Assembly: GCA_019510185.1 (NCBI GenBank)
Contig: JAEKKV010000019.1
Span: 1-64,000, forward strand
Origin: Verrucomicrobiota bacterium
GTDB taxonomy: Bacteria > Verrucomicrobiota > Verrucomicrobiia > Opitutales > Opitutaceae
DNA: 64,000 nt
Direction of reading: 5' to 3'
A model generated the notes under the pieces. The model was not told the DNA's origin and did no database searches. It saw only the letters and a list, made by a program, of their open reading frames with translations. Made by a program: the position numbers and the translations under genes. Shown here piece after piece: positions 63,569 through 64,000 of the stretch (position 1 is its first letter; every line of letters starts with the position of its first letter).

Positions 63569-63583
63569 ATGAGTAATGCTCAT
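63569..63583. promoter_or_regulatory. LysR-box candidate between nasS and lysR
   Basis: ATGAG-TAATG-CTCAT is a perfect 5-5-5 dyad with a T-N11-A core (T63570 to A63582). It ends 2 nt before the LysR gene's start and 86 nt upstream of the nasS-like gene, as expected for a regulator repressing itself and activating the divergent operon. Confidence 0.6.
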
Positions 63584-63585
63584 TC

Positions 63586-64000
63586 ATGACGCCGACCCTC
63601 GACAGCCGCCAGCTTCTGGCCTTCGCGACCCTCGCCCGCCGTGGCAGTTTTACCCAAACCGCCAAGGACATGTTTCTCACCCAATCTGCGGTGAGCCACG
63701 CCATCAAAGCGCTCGAACGCGAGATCGGGGTGGTTCTTTTTGATCGCGTGGGCAAAACCGTGCGCCTCACACAGGCGGGGGAGCAGTTGCTTCAGCACGC
63801 GGAACGTATTCTTCGCGAGATGCAGGATGCGCGCACTTCGTTGGAAGAGCTGCAAAACTGGGGTCAGAGCCGCCTGCGCGTGGGCGCCAGCCCCACCGCC
63901 TGCCAATACCTGCTGCCCACGGTGCTGCGCGAATTTAAGCAGAGTTTCCCGCAATGCATCATCCGGATCGAGCCGGGGGACGGCCCAAAGATGATCGAGT
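63586..64000 (+). CDS. LysR-family regulator divergent from the nitrate operon (3' end outside window)
   Basis: The plus-strand frame is open from the ATG at 63586 to the window end, giving 138 residues. The N-terminal helix-turn-helix is complete (LDSRQLLAFATLARRGSFTQTAKDMFLTQSAVSHAIKALEREIGVVLFDRVGKTVRLTQAGEQLLQHAERIL). The effector-binding domain begins at LRVGASPTACQYLLPTVLREF. LysR proteins such as NtcB and Nac/Cbl control nitrogen or sulfur assimilation, and the divergent position suggests the same here. Confidence 0.93.
   Translation, partial: MTPTLDSRQLLAFATLARRGSFTQTAKDMFLTQSAVSHAIKALEREIGVVLFDRVGKTVRLTQAGEQLLQHAERILREMQDARTSLEELQNWGQSRLRVGASPTACQYLLPTVLREFKQSFPQCIIRIEPGDGPKMIE

Noticed and set aside
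1..64000. Mobile elements, CRISPR arrays, tRNA and rRNA genes
   Set aside because: No transposase or integrase, no regularly spaced repeats, no tRNA cloverleaf or rRNA sequence was recognised on either strand.

Overview
The window is GC-rich, densely coded bacterial DNA with no rRNA, tRNA, CRISPR array or recognisable insertion sequence. The gene set fits an aerobic, chemo-organotrophic Gram-negative: two PEP-CTERM proteins with arginine tails, an outer-membrane porin, an RND pump, sigma-54 and a SUF iron-sulfur system. The overall flavour is Verrucomicrobiota, most like Opitutaceae; this placement is an inference from gene content and style, not from a marker gene.

Layout. 1-3.2 kb (minus): a truncated exported TPR protein, ClpP and a small tyrosine phosphatase. 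3.4-6.1 kb (plus): a secreted GH2 beta-galactosidase. 6.2-11.06 kb (minus): a SUF operon, Fur-type regulator-sufC-sufB-sufD-sufT, with a perfect TTAGAA-N3-TTCTAA palindrome in front of the regulator. 11-16 kb (minus): hybrid histidine kinase, thioredoxin reductase and two LuxR-type regulators. 16.2-17.4 kb (plus): two PEP-CTERM proteins. 17.5-24.6 kb: UvrD-like helicase, DUF4139 protein, rpoN overlapping a Ser/Thr kinase gene, an IscA/ErpA-type protein and UbiE/MenG. 25-32.5 kb: HU, HisS, cytidine deaminase, an S9 peptidase homologue that has lost its catalytic triad, dGTPase, a small HD hydrolase and an OpgC-type membrane protein. 32.7-38.1 kb: an RND efflux pair divergent from a LysR gene. 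38.2-44.6 kb (plus): serA-plsY-hom-lysC-thrC, the serine and threonine branch.

44.6-64 kb is one long nitrogen-acquisition region, almost all on the minus strand. Reading in the direction of transcription it starts at a LysR gene divergent from a signal-less NrtA homologue (NasS-like). Then come Tat-exported NrtA, a small NrtS-like membrane protein, NrtB, NrtC, NrtD, an outer-membrane porin, cyanase, a NarK/NasA-type MFS transporter and a PP2C-kinase fusion. A tightly overlapping operon follows: nirA, a CysJ-like diflavin reductase, a fused DmsB/DmsC-like electron-transfer subunit, a NasA-type nitrate reductase, a MOSC protein and MobA. Together these would take up nitrate, nitrite and possibly cyanate, reduce nitrate to ammonium, and supply and guanylylate the molybdenum cofactor.

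The most unusual points are the composition of this nitrogen region (three transporter types, a membrane-anchored apparently quinol-linked assimilatory nitrate reductase, and a nitrite reductase and flavoprotein sharing an N-terminal motif), cyanase starting directly under an upstream terminator, and the S9 pseudo-peptidase.
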